From Firmicutes bacterium UBA2296 (GTDB lineage Bacteria; Bacillota; UBA994), in contig DDWC01000034.1 of NCBI GenBank assembly GCA_002345475.1, positions 1 to 35,492 on the forward strand: a stretch of 35,492 bases of DNA, read 5' to 3'. The position numbers and the translations under genes are program-made. This document shows positions 1 through 6,959 of this stretch, in pieces (position 1 is the stretch's first letter; each line of letters opens with the position of its first letter). The notes beneath the pieces were generated by a model. The model did no database searches. It was not told the DNA's origin and worked only from the letters and a program-made list of their open reading frames with translations.

Positions 1-342
1 TTCTACAGCAGCTGCGAGGTCAACAACGGTATCGCCTATGTCGGCGTCTTGGCCGTAGTAAAGGTGCTTACCCTGCACTCCTCTATGGCTGATGTAGTTT
101 ATTGCTACGCTTCTAGCTGTATAGACAAGGTAGGCAACGGTTTTGTGACAGTCTAGAGCCCGCAAAGTAGAGATATTTTTAATCAACCTAATATAGCTGT
201 CGTTAACAAGATCTTCAATGTTGTTTCTATCCCGCGTTATTCCGTAGATTACTTTGCGAACCAGTGCATAGTGGTTACGATAAAGGACAAGTATCAACTC
301 CCTGTCACTTTCATCTGTAAGTGTAGCGAGTAGCACAAACAA
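1..342 (-). CDS. Sigma-70 family RNA polymerase sigma factor (5' part only)
   Basis: This is the N-terminal 114 codons of a reverse-strand gene that leaves the window at base 1. The proposed start is a TTG (340-342) with TAGGAG eight bases upstream; an in-frame stop lies just before it. The translation reads like sigma-70 region 2: a hydrophobic helix with LVLYRNHYALVRKVIY near residues 15-30, then the typical NNIEDLVNDSYIRLIKN core helix, then a YLVYTARSVAINYISHR stretch corresponding to the -10 recognition helix. Region 4 would lie outside the window. By family knowledge it would direct RNA polymerase to alternative promoters, probably as an ECF-like or small sporulation-type sigma. The subgroup, and any anti-sigma partner, cannot be seen. 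Confidence 0.75.
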   Translation of the reverse strand, partial: MFVLLATLTDESDRELILVLYRNHYALVRKVIYGITRDRNNIEDLVNDSYIRLIKNISTLRALDCHKTVAYLVYTARSVAINYISHRGVQGKHLYYGQDADIGDTVVDLAAAVE

Positions 343-625
343 AGCATCACACTCCTATTCCTAGATGTTGGTTGAAATTTCACCACAGAGCCGGAACAAT
401 CCTTCTTTTTTCCAGAAACCATTGTCTTCTCAGCAGGATTGTGTTTCAAAGCACCTTGCATGTTTTGCTGATTGAGGTAGGCTGTTCCTCTTTACATGCA
501 AATCTGTTGGGACAAGTTACCATGCGCCTACATAGTATGCTGATAATAATCCCGTTGCCTTTCCTTTCCCGCAAAACCCTAATGTACTGTAAGTCCAGGC
601 TTCGATGAGAATCAGGTTAGGGGCG

Positions 626-654
626 TGCACACTTGCACAGGGGTGTGCATTTTA
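626..654 (+). terminator. Rho-independent terminator-like hairpin without an upstream gene
   Basis: Perfect 7-bp stem TGCACAC (626-632) / GTGTGCA (643-649), 10-nt loop, followed by TTTTA. It would end a forward transcript, yet no forward-strand gene lies before it in the window. Confidence 0.45.
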
Positions 655-751
655 TCATTTCGTAGTAGATTAGCCAAATTGACTACCATCTATTGATGAA
701 AGAGTTTTATCGATAGGTGGCTGTTATTTCTCTCACAGTGATGTAAATAAA

Positions 752-783
752 GCCGCTCCTGCGTCTTTCAGGAGCGGCGTTTC
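752..783. terminator. Strong hairpin, possibly bidirectional terminator
   Basis: Perfect 10-bp GC-rich stem GCCGCTCCTG (752-761) / CAGGAGCGGC (769-778) with a 7-nt loop. The forward side is followed only by GTTT; the reverse side is followed by TTTATTTAC, a better U-tract. It insulates the abiE promoter from upstream transcription. Confidence 0.55.
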
Positions 784-868
784 GCAATGTGATGTTATAG
801 AGCTGTGTTCTCTTCGTGCTGACCGGGAAAAAAGACATTTCGCAATGTAGCAGTTGAAAAATCGTCTG

Positions 869-897
869 TTAACTTCCACGCTCTTTTAGGATACAAT
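869..897 (+). promoter_or_regulatory. Probable sigma-A promoter of abiEi-abiEii
   Basis: TTAACT (869-874), 17-nt spacer, TACAAT (892-897). The ribosome site AGGTGAT (913-919) and ATG 924 follow at normal distances, giving a short leader. Confidence 0.6.
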
Positions 898-911
898 AAG
901 AGCGTGAAAGT
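872..911. promoter_or_regulatory. Inverted repeat around the abiE -10 box (probable AbiEi operator)
   Basis: Arms 872-885 (ACTTCCACGCTCTT) and 898-911 (AAGAGCGTGAAAGT) are complementary at 13 of 14 positions and are separated by 12 nt that contain the TACAAT box. AbiEi antitoxins of studied abiE operons repress their own promoter by binding inverted repeats, so this is the natural operator. The role is inferred; the repeat itself is plain. Confidence 0.65.
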
Positions 912-923
912 TAGGTGATGTAA

Positions 924-1520
924 ATGAGTAAATTCGAAGTGCTGGACTCTCTTCTGCAGACAAACAACGGTTTTTTGAGTTCGTCGGAAGCTGTAGCCGC
1001 CGGAATCTCCAGGCCTTATTTCCGTGAATATGTCCGAGATAGGGGACTAGCACGTGTCGCCCATGGCCTGTATATGTCTCAAGATGCTTGGGAAGATGAC
1101 ATGTACGTCATTCAAGTGCGATACCCTCAGGCTGTGTTTTCCCATGAGACTGCGCTGTACCTCTTAAACCTTGCTGAGCGTGAGCCGCTTCAGTACTCCA
1201 TCACCCTAAAGGCTGGGGCTAACGCAAGTGGGCTCACCAAGCAGGGTATAAAGGTATATAAAATCAAAGAAGGCCTTTTCTGTTTGGGCATTACCGAGGC
1301 GAGGTCTCCCGCAGATCATTCGCTGAGGGTCTATAACCCGGAACGAACAATCTGTGACCTGATCCGCAGTAGAAGGAATATTGAGATTCAGGACATTCAA
1401 AGCGCGTTCCGGGCGTATGTGCGTCGAAGTGACAAGAACATTCCGTTGTTAATGCGTTATGCAAAGGAACTCAAGGTTGAAAGAAGGGTCAGGCAATACC
1501 TGCAGGTGCTACTCCCATGA
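924..1520 (+). CDS. abiEi: AbiEi-family antitoxin / transcriptional autorepressor
   Basis: A 198-residue protein of AbiEi type, the antitoxin half of a type IV toxin-antitoxin and phage abortive-infection system. The N-terminal part (about residues 4-50) has the typical winged-helix beginning: a short helix, then NGFLSSSEAVAAGISRPYF, then GLARVAHGLYM. The C-terminal domain contains the family-typical segments FSHETALYLLNL (about 73-84) and YNPERTICDLIR (about 137-148). AGGTGAT lies 4 nt before the ATG. The stop overlaps the start of the toxin gene (ATGA, 1517-1520), which suggests translational coupling. In known members the protein counteracts the toxin without direct binding and represses the operon. 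Codon use looks less GC-rich than in neighbouring housekeeping genes, consistent with a transferred defence module. Confidence 0.88.
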   Translation: MSKFEVLDSLLQTNNGFLSSSEAVAAGISRPYFREYVRDRGLARVAHGLYMSQDAWEDDMYVIQVRYPQAVFSHETALYLLNLAEREPLQYSITLKAGANASGLTKQGIKVYKIKEGLFCLGITEARSPADHSLRVYNPERTICDLIRSRRNIEIQDIQSAFRAYVRRSDKNIPLLMRYAKELKVERRVRQYLQVLLP

Positions 1521-2374
1521 TCAAGACATCGCAGCAACTCAAAGCATTAGTCCGCAATATGTCGAAGGGGGACAGCACAAGAGCACAAATTATCCTCCGC
1601 AATTATGCTATGGAACGATTTCTTGAGCGTGTCTCTCTGTCCCCGTATCGGGACAATTTGATTCTAAAGGGCGGTACACTGGTGGCCGCTATTGTTGGGC
1701 TTGTCAACCGTTCCACGATGGACCTTGATGCGACTCTAAAAAACACTGCCTTAAGTGTCGAGAATGCGCGCAGGATAATCGACGAGATTACGTCTGTGCA
1801 GATCGAGGACGGGATGAGATTCGAGGTTAAGAGCGTTGCATTCATTATGGATGATGCCGAATATCCAGGCATAAGAGCGACGCTTGACAGTACACTTGAG
1901 ACGATGCACATTCCCTTCAAAATTGACTTCTCCACTGGAGATGTCATCACGCCTCAGGAAATCTCCTATTCGTTTAAGCTGCTGTTTGAGGATCGCTCGT
2001 TCTCGATACTTGCCTATAATCTGGAGACCGTTCTAGCGGAAAAGCTTGAAACGCTCCTTTCGCGGGGATCTGCCAGCACCCGCATGAGAGATTTCTATGA
2101 TATCTACGTACTCGCCTTGACTCAGATGCACAATATCGACTCCGTTGTATTGAGCAACGCCTTTAACAATACGACTAAACGACGTGGTTCCGTGGCAGTG
2201 GTGGAAGAAACAGAGACCATACTAAATGAGATTCAGTCGAGCGCAGAGATGGTATCGCTTTGGGAAAACTACCAGCGCAAGTTCGAATATGCCATCGATG
2301 TCAGCTGGGAAAATGTAATGGCAGCGGTAAGGCAACTGTGCCATGTGATAATGGGGTCAGGCTTAACTTTTTAA
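1517..2374 (+). CDS. abiEii: AbiEii-family nucleotidyltransferase toxin
   Basis: A 285-residue protein of the AbiEii/AbiGii toxin family, a DNA polymerase beta-like nucleotidyltransferase fold. Visible signatures are KGGT (51-54), the metal-binding RSTMDLD segment with D69 and D71, KIDF with D137 as the probable third acidic residue, and the helical motif with E170, K176 and RMRDFYDIY (189-197). All key residues appear intact, so the toxin is probably active. Members studied elsewhere transfer nucleotides to tRNA or other targets and stop growth, blocking phage spread. It follows abiEi by a 4-nt overlap and has no promoter of its own. No terminator is obvious in the 29 nt before the convergent acetyltransferase gene. 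Confidence 0.88.
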   Translation: MIKTSQQLKALVRNMSKGDSTRAQIILRNYAMERFLERVSLSPYRDNLILKGGTLVAAIVGLVNRSTMDLDATLKNTALSVENARRIIDEITSVQIEDGMRFEVKSVAFIMDDAEYPGIRATLDSTLETMHIPFKIDFSTGDVITPQEISYSFKLLFEDRSFSILAYNLETVLAEKLETLLSRGSASTRMRDFYDIYVLALTQMHNIDSVVLSNAFNNTTKRRGSVAVVEETETILNEIQSSAEMVSLWENYQRKFEYAIDVSWENVMAAVRQLCHVIMGSGLTF

Positions 2375-2403
2375 CTTTTGAGACATCGCCAAGAACCCGC
2401 ACG

Positions 2404-2940
2404 TTATAGTATCATCTCCAGGTGAATGTCCTCAGGCTCCTTCGCGAATAGCACGGGGTCGATGTCGCTGGCTAGAGTACACCCCATGCGTTGGTAGAAA
2501 TGAACCGTATGTTTTGAGGGTGTGGCAGAGACGTACAGCTTTTTTGCACCAAGCTGCCGGGCTCGCTGAATTACCAGTCGCATAAGCGTTTGCCCAACTC
2601 CCAACCCTCGATAGTTCTTGCTGATATGCAGCATAGGCATCTGCAAGGTATCGCTTGACGAACCGATGAACTTGCATTCAACGGAGCTGGCTCCTACCAG
2701 ATTGCCATTAGCGAAAGCGCCGTACACGGTGCCACCGCGCTCGATAAGTTCTCGGGTTTCCTTAACAATTGAATCCAACTCACCCGGAGGAAACCCTGTC
2801 ATATTGTACACTTCCGGTTCCAGGACCAGGCCACCGTTACGAAAGTAGTAAATTGCCTCTATGTACTCACTGCGGTCAATTTCTCGAAACTTCTCAGCTT
2901 CTTTTATGTCGAGGCAACGGTAAGTAATGGGTTCGGTCAT
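2404..2940 (-). CDS. GNAT-family N-acetyltransferase
   Basis: A 178-residue GNAT protein that should transfer an acetyl group from acetyl-CoA to an amine; the substrate cannot be told. The acetyl-CoA-binding motif A is clear (YRGLGVGQTLM, residues 110-120, R/Q-x-x-G-x-G/A type). It is followed by a helix, GAKKLYVSATPS, and the C-terminal FYQRMGC motif B. Residues 70-90 (VYGAFANGNLVGASSVECK) form the preceding beta strands. The start ATG has only a weak, distant AGGGAG. It is convergent with abiEii. There is no operon partner within 290 nt upstream, so it is probably a single-gene unit. Confidence 0.82.
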   Translation of the reverse strand: MTEPITYRCLDIKEAEKFREIDRSEYIEAIYYFRNGGLVLEPEVYNMTGFPPGELDSIVKETRELIERGGTVYGAFANGNLVGASSVECKFIGSSSDTLQMPMLHISKNYRGLGVGQTLMRLVIQRARQLGAKKLYVSATPSKHTVHFYQRMGCTLASDIDPVLFAKEPEDIHLEMIL

Positions 2941-3075
2941 GTGTATCAGATCTCTCCCTTCTATTCATGGCTCTTATTGCTTCTCTTCCATTTCCAGTAT
3001 ATGCTGATCTGCACAATAGCAACAGCTTAAGGCAATATACAAGATGCATCAAGCGGAAGGAACGGTAATGCAAAG

Positions 3076-3114
3076 CAACAGAGGTAGGAGGCCACCGGCC
3101 TGCTACCTCTGTTG
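3076..3114. repeat. 39-nt inverted repeat between two reverse-strand genes
   Basis: Perfect 12-bp arms CAACAGAGGTAG (3076-3087) and CTACCTCTGTTG (3103-3114); the interior itself contains GGCC..GGCC. It lies 117 nt downstream of the M24 peptidase gene. Its reverse-strand transcript would fold strongly and is followed by CTTTGC, only a weak U-tract. It could be a terminator, a processing site or a dispersed element. The rest of 2941-3230 holds nothing recognised. Confidence 0.5.
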
Positions 3115-3230
3115 TACATATCGTATGCATATAACTGCTCCATCTGACTAGACACTGACACTCTGTCAAGGAGAACAAGCCGATCCCCTCGCCGCCTAAC
3201 CTCCTGAATACTAAGCCTGTGTGGAAGCTT

Positions 3231-4499
3231 CTAAATAAGATAAAGTTCGGTCTGACGTCCCCCCAGATAAATGACTCGCCCGCCGGTGAAAGCCGCCGTC
3301 TGCTCGATGTACATGGAGATTTCCTGGTTCGCCCATTCAGGGATAGTAGCCTTGACGTTAAGCTCTATGGCATAGCAGGTGTCGTCAAACAGCTCATAGT
3401 CACCCCGACCGGGGATGTTTTCGCCAGGTTTAGTGTACAGGCCGATAATGGGGCCGGCACCGTGTCCGTGAAACCCGATAGGGTGGGTATAGATCTGGGG
3501 TTTCAGCCCTGCGGCTCTGGCGTCGGCCAGGGTTTTTTGCATTATCTCGTTACCCGTACGCCCTGCCACATAGTTGTCGGCCAAAATATCCTGCAGCTGG
3601 TTGCCAAGTTTAAGAGCCTGGGTCAGGCCGACGGGGGCGTCGGTTTCTCCGGGGTGTAGCACATAGGCGTTCTGTTGGGTGTCGGTGGCTAGACGTAAAT
3701 ATCTTAACCCCACGTCGCAGTGCAACAGGTCGCCAGGGAGTATGGGGGCATCACCTGCAGTGCGTCCGGGTAGACCCTGGCGCTGGGCATCCACGGTGGG
3801 CTGAAACCAGCATTCAAGCCCCAGGGATTCGATGCGTTCCCTTATCCACCAGGCTACTTGCTCTGGCGTGGTAACTCCGGGATGCACCACTTTGCTGGAG
3901 AATGCTTCGCGGATAATACCATGGGCAATGTCGTTAAGCCCGGTGTAGGCGGCCAGTTCCGTCTTGCTGCGGCGTTCCAGCCATCCCAGAACCAGTCTTT
4001 CGGCGCTCTTCACCCGGGGGGAAAACTCGGGGCCCAGGGCTTCCATAAGCTGCCCGTGTTCGGTCATGGTCAGGCCGTCGGCAAAGGCGAAGTCCTTCGA
4101 GAAGTTGACACCAATGGTGCGAGGATTGCGTTCCCGCACCAGGCGGGCTATGCACGCCCACTCGTCGACCTCACCTTGATCCCATGCCCGGCTATAGATT
4201 GCGTCCAGGCCCCGCCCGGGACTCATTCCCTGAATGGGTTTGGCAATGTTCAGGCGGTCTACGCCACCGTCTTCCCGCAGGCAAAATAACAGCTTGCGGG
4301 CCAGGAGCATGGGCTCTGGAACCAGGCTTTTGTGCACGGGGTCTTCGTGGTACTCGCCCCTCGACAGCACAAGCCACATGTCAATTGATTCGCGCTGCAT
4401 GAGCTCGGGCAGGACTTCCTCCAGCTTCTCCAGCAGCCAGCGGTTAATCAGCTCGGCTTGCTGATTAAGGGGCAGGATTTTTTGCTTCCAGTCAGTCAT
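3231..4499 (-). CDS. M24-family metallopeptidase (Xaa-Pro aminopeptidase-like)
   Basis: A 422-residue cytoplasmic protein of the M24 (pita-bread) family; members cleave Xaa-Pro bonds or other N-terminal peptide linkages using two metal ions. The C-terminal half carries the ligand set in order: D262 (HCDVGL), D273 (ATDTQ), a His in THPIGFHGHGAGP (339-346), E379 (YAIELN) and E399 (YIEQTA). The first 240 residues are a divergent creatinase-like N domain. GAGGTG lies 8-10 nt before the ATG. No signal peptide or membrane segment is visible. It is probably a single-gene unit, one of several peptide hydrolases in this part of the window. The exact substrate is unknown. Confidence 0.82.
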   Translation of the reverse strand: MTDWKQKILPLNQQAELINRWLLEKLEEVLPELMQRESIDMWLVLSRGEYHEDPVHKSLVPEPMLLARKLLFCLREDGGVDRLNIAKPIQGMSPGRGLDAIYSRAWDQGEVDEWACIARLVRERNPRTIGVNFSKDFAFADGLTMTEHGQLMEALGPEFSPRVKSAERLVLGWLERRSKTELAAYTGLNDIAHGIIREAFSSKVVHPGVTTPEQVAWWIRERIESLGLECWFQPTVDAQRQGLPGRTAGDAPILPGDLLHCDVGLRYLRLATDTQQNAYVLHPGETDAPVGLTQALKLGNQLQDILADNYVAGRTGNEIMQKTLADARAAGLKPQIYTHPIGFHGHGAGPIIGLYTKPGENIPGRGDYELFDDTCYAIELNVKATIPEWANQEISMYIEQTAAFTGGRVIYLGGRQTELYLI

Positions 4500-4612
4500 G
4501 TTCTAACACCTCTTTAGCCTTTTCCCTCTATGGTAGCAGACAAGAGCTTAAAATGCGTGCTTTAGTAGAATAAAGTGCAAAGGATGCACACACCCGGCGC
4601 CGCAGACAAAGG

Positions 4613-4642
4613 GGACAGGTCCGCTTCTCGGACGGCATTGTC
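4613..4642. repeat. Imperfect inverted repeat downstream of the spermidine-acetyltransferase-like gene
   Basis: GGACA..TCCG / CGGA..TGTCC arms (GGACAGGTCCG at 4613-4623; CGGACGGCATTGTCC at 4628-4642). It may act as a terminator for the reverse-strand pair upstream or be a dispersed REP-like element. No U-tract is present. The gap 4500-4666 holds nothing else recognised. Confidence 0.3.
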
Positions 4643-4666
4643 CATTGCTGCAGTGAGCTCTTTTGT

Positions 4667-5101
4667 CTAGTATCTCAACTCCATGACGGTCTCTCCATCC
4701 ACTTGCCGCCCTGTGTGCACAAATCCCAGGCTGGAGTATAGCTTTTCCGCGGGTGTGTTGTCAGGGTGAAAACTGATGAGGACCAGATCACAGTTATGTT
4801 CCTGTTGCATTTTCTGAAGCAAAGCCGTCATCGCCCCGCGGCCAAAGCCCTTACCCTGATGCTCACGGTCAATCATCAGCCGCCATATCCAGTAGTTGCC
4901 GTCATCCGCATCAAGGCAGTACATTACAAAGCCAACCATGGTATTTCCGCTGTAAACGGCCAGCGGCACACATTCGGGATGAAACTTGGCCTGGGCCAGC
5001 GAAAAGGAGTTTGTGGCGACCATATTGTCCTGCTCCTGCTTGACCCTCAGGCCTAAGCAGTCGAGATAGTTATCGCGGGTGATTTCTTTAAGTTCAACCA
5101 A
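4667..5101 (-). CDS. GNAT acetyltransferase, BltD/spermidine-acetyltransferase-like
   Basis: A 144-residue GNAT protein. The overall pattern resembles the Bacillus spermine/spermidine acetyltransferase BltD: an N-terminal ITRDNYLDCLGLRVKQEQ segment, FVATNSFSLAQA-like loop (about 28-38), WRLMIDREHQGKGFGRGA (73-90) with the acetyl-CoA pyrophosphate loop Q82-G-K-G-F-G-R, and YSSLGFVHTGR near the C terminus. The predicted start is a TTG (5099-5101) with AAAGGGG about 9 nt upstream. The gene starts 15 nt after the DUF2249 gene and is probably co-transcribed with it. A polyamine substrate is an inference from family similarity and is not proven by visible residues. Confidence 0.78.
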   Translation of the reverse strand: MVELKEITRDNYLDCLGLRVKQEQDNMVATNSFSLAQAKFHPECVPLAVYSGNTMVGFVMYCLDADDGNYWIWRLMIDREHQGKGFGRGAMTALLQKMQQEHNCDLVLISFHPDNTPAEKLYSSLGFVHTGRQVDGETVMELRY

Positions 5102-5116
5102 GTCTGATTGCCCCTT

Positions 5117-5335
5117 TCATAGTCGCGTAATCCTGATGCGGTGCTCTCCTTTGGTGCTCGACAGTGCCTCCCATTGAAAGCCGTTGCCAAGTCTCAGTCT
5201 AAGTGGCTTGGGATCTATGTCGTTAACGAGAATAATCGATTCGCCGGACTCTAGAGCTTCAACAGCCGCGACCACAATGCCAAGCTTTTTCAGCAGGGGG
5301 ATCTCTCTGGCATCAAGCACTTTGGGTTCAGTCAT
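5117..5335 (-). CDS. DUF2249-type small protein
   Basis: A 72-residue protein. The order LDAREI, VVAAVEALESGESIILVNDIDPKPL, WEAL, HRIRITR matches the DUF2249 (TusA/SirA-like fold) pattern, in which a helix is followed by a LxNDxxPxPL strand-turn. The family is found alone or fused to hemerythrin-like and redox domains in anaerobes; its biochemical role is not established. There is no conserved Cys of the TusA type in this copy. GAGGAGG lies 7 nt before the ATG. It is the first gene of a two-gene unit with the downstream acetyltransferase and is divergent from the M20 hydrolase gene. Confidence 0.7.
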   Translation of the reverse strand: MTEPKVLDAREIPLLKKLGIVVAAVEALESGESIILVNDIDPKPLRLRLGNGFQWEALSSTKGEHRIRITRL

Positions 5336-5458
5336 GACCGAGCCTCCTCATCAGATATTTGACATTATCATATCAGCCAGCATGTGCGACGCAAAGGAAT
5401 TAGGCCCGGTGCAGAGAAGATATCATTACGAGATATTTCTAGTCTAGAAAGGAGTTTT

Positions 5459-6904
5459 ATGATGTCGAAACAATTACTGAGCCAGGTAATCGAGGAGAAG
5501 AAGCAGACTTTCACCGAGTTGAGTGATCGCATCTGGGGTTATGCCGAGACAAGGTTTGAGGAGAAACAGAGCGCAGAGGTGCTGTGCCAGGCGCTTGAGG
5601 CTGAAGGGTTCGCGGTAGAACGAGAGTCCGGCGGAGTGCCGTTTGCTTTCGTCGGCACCTTCGGAGACGGCAAGCCGGTTATCGGCTACTTGGGTGAGTA
5701 TGATGCATTGTCCGGACTTAGCCAGAAACCGGGAGTAGCGGTACGCGATCAGCTGGTGGCGGGTGCCAACGGCCATGGCTGTGGACACCATCTGCTGGGC
5801 GTAGGTGCACTTGCGGCGGCCGTAGCCCTCAAACGCTATATGGAAGAGCACAAGCTGCCGGGTACAGTGAAGTATTACGGCTGCCCCGGTGAAGAGGGCG
5901 GCTCTGGCAAGGCATTCATGGCCCGCGAGGGGGTATTCGAAGGCCTGGACGCTGCTATCACCTGGCACTCAGGCAGTGTAACCGCTGTTACCTCGGGGTC
6001 TTCACTGGCCAACATTCAGGTCTATTACAAGTTCAAAGGCAAGGCCTCCCACGCTGCCGCTTCGCCCCACCTGGGTCGCAGCGCACTGGACGCAGTGGAA
6101 CTGATGAACGTGGGTGTCAACTACATGCGCGAGCATATGGTCAGCGAAGCTCGTGTACACTACGCAGTAGTCAATGCCGGCGGCAAGAGCCCTAACGTAG
6201 TACAACCAGAAGCAGAGGTCATTTACCTCATCCGCTCTCCGAAAAACAGCCAGGTCCAGGAGCTTTTTGCCTGGGTAAGCGATATCGCCAAGGGTGCCGC
6301 GCTGATGACCCAGACCGAGCTGACCGTGCAGGTGGACAAAGCCTGTTCCAACCTGATCCCCAACCTGACCATGGAAAAGATCATGCATGAGAACCTGGCG
6401 GCTCTGCCGCCCGTGGTACCTACAGCAGAGGAAGAGGCGTTCGCCGCCGAGATTCGCAAGAGCCTGGGCAAGGCCGAGCTCGAAAAGGAGACCAAAGCTC
6501 TGGTTGAGAATTACGGCGGAGCAGAAGGGCGCAAGATTGCCGCTGAGCTGGAAGGCAAGAGCCTCAGTGGGGCTGTTCTGCCACATAAGAACAGCGAGAA
6601 GTCCATGATGGGGTCTACTGACGTTTCCGATGTGTCCTGGATAGTGCCTACGGTGCAATGCACCGGCAGTTGCTGGGCTCTCGGTACACCGGGTCATTCC
6701 TGGCAGCAGGTGGCGCAGGGCAAGTCTTCCTGGGCCCACAAGGGAATGCTGCAGGCCGCCAAGGCCATGGCCGGCACAGGGCTGGATTTGCTGACTAACC
6801 CGGAGCTGCTGGCGCAGGCCAAGGCCGACCTTAAAGAACAGCTGGCCGGCGAGACATATCAATGCCCCATCCCCGCAGGGGTAAATCCGGCGCCGGTTAA
6901 GTAA
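5459..6904 (+). CDS. M20-family amidohydrolase, AbgB-like
   Basis: A 481-residue M20 metallohydrolase of the AbgB (p-aminobenzoyl-glutamate hydrolase subunit B) type; related enzymes split amide-linked amino acids or small peptides. Visible marks are GYLGEYDALSGLSQ, the metal site NGHGCGHHLLG, GCPGEEGGSGKAFM with the catalytic/bridging Glu pair, WHSGS, the dimerisation-domain sequence KGKASHAAASPHLGRSALDA, and TDVSDVSW and GTPGHSW near the C terminus. The start chosen (ATGATG, 5459) has AAAGGAG 4 nt upstream; a longer reading from 5384 has no ribosome site. A perfect palindromic terminator follows. Substrate unknown; the AbgA partner is not adjacent. Confidence 0.85.
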   Translation: MMSKQLLSQVIEEKKQTFTELSDRIWGYAETRFEEKQSAEVLCQALEAEGFAVERESGGVPFAFVGTFGDGKPVIGYLGEYDALSGLSQKPGVAVRDQLVAGANGHGCGHHLLGVGALAAAVALKRYMEEHKLPGTVKYYGCPGEEGGSGKAFMAREGVFEGLDAAITWHSGSVTAVTSGSSLANIQVYYKFKGKASHAAASPHLGRSALDAVELMNVGVNYMREHMVSEARVHYAVVNAGGKSPNVVQPEAEVIYLIRSPKNSQVQELFAWVSDIAKGAALMTQTELTVQVDKACSNLIPNLTMEKIMHENLAALPPVVPTAEEEAFAAEIRKSLGKAELEKETKALVENYGGAEGRKIAAELEGKSLSGAVLPHKNSEKSMMGSTDVSDVSWIVPTVQCTGSCWALGTPGHSWQQVAQGKSSWAHKGMLQAAKAMAGTGLDLLTNPELLAQAKADLKEQLAGETYQCPIPAGVNPAPVK

Positions 6905-6915
6905 CAGCTAACAAC

Positions 6916-6943
6916 AAGGAGCGAGCCCGCGGGCTCGCTCCTT
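6916..6943. terminator. Bidirectional terminator between convergent hydrolase genes
   Basis: Perfect 13-bp stem AAGGAGCGAGCCC (6916-6928) / GGGCTCGCTCCTT (6931-6943) with a 2-nt centre. It lies 11 nt after the M20 stop and 16 nt from the M14 stop on the other strand. Confidence 0.8.
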
Positions 6944-6959
6944 ATGTATTCTGCCGATC

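Larger units (their letters stand above)
343..923. other. 580-nt gap upstream of the abiE operon
   Basis: No convincing gene. A 78-codon open frame (372-608, +) lacks a ribosome site and has no recognisable composition, so it is not called. The gap holds two hairpins with terminator features (listed separately), a G-U-rich imperfect hairpin with arms 686-697 and 709-720, a 10-nt direct repeat TTCGCAATGT at 781-790 and 839-848, and the abiE promoter with its operator-like inverted repeat. Confidence 0.6.

Noticed and set aside
372..608. 78-codon forward open frame upstream of abiE
   Set aside because: TTG start without a ribosome site, no family resemblance, and it covers sequence that fits a leader or intergenic region better.
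3858..4289. Long forward frames opposite the M24, M14 and amidohydrolase genes
   Set aside because: They are antisense shadows of well-supported genes, without ribosome sites or recognisable domains.
5384..5458. Extended N terminus of the M20 hydrolase from 5384
   Set aside because: No ribosome site there, while AAAGGAG stands directly before the ATGATG at 5459 where family similarity begins.
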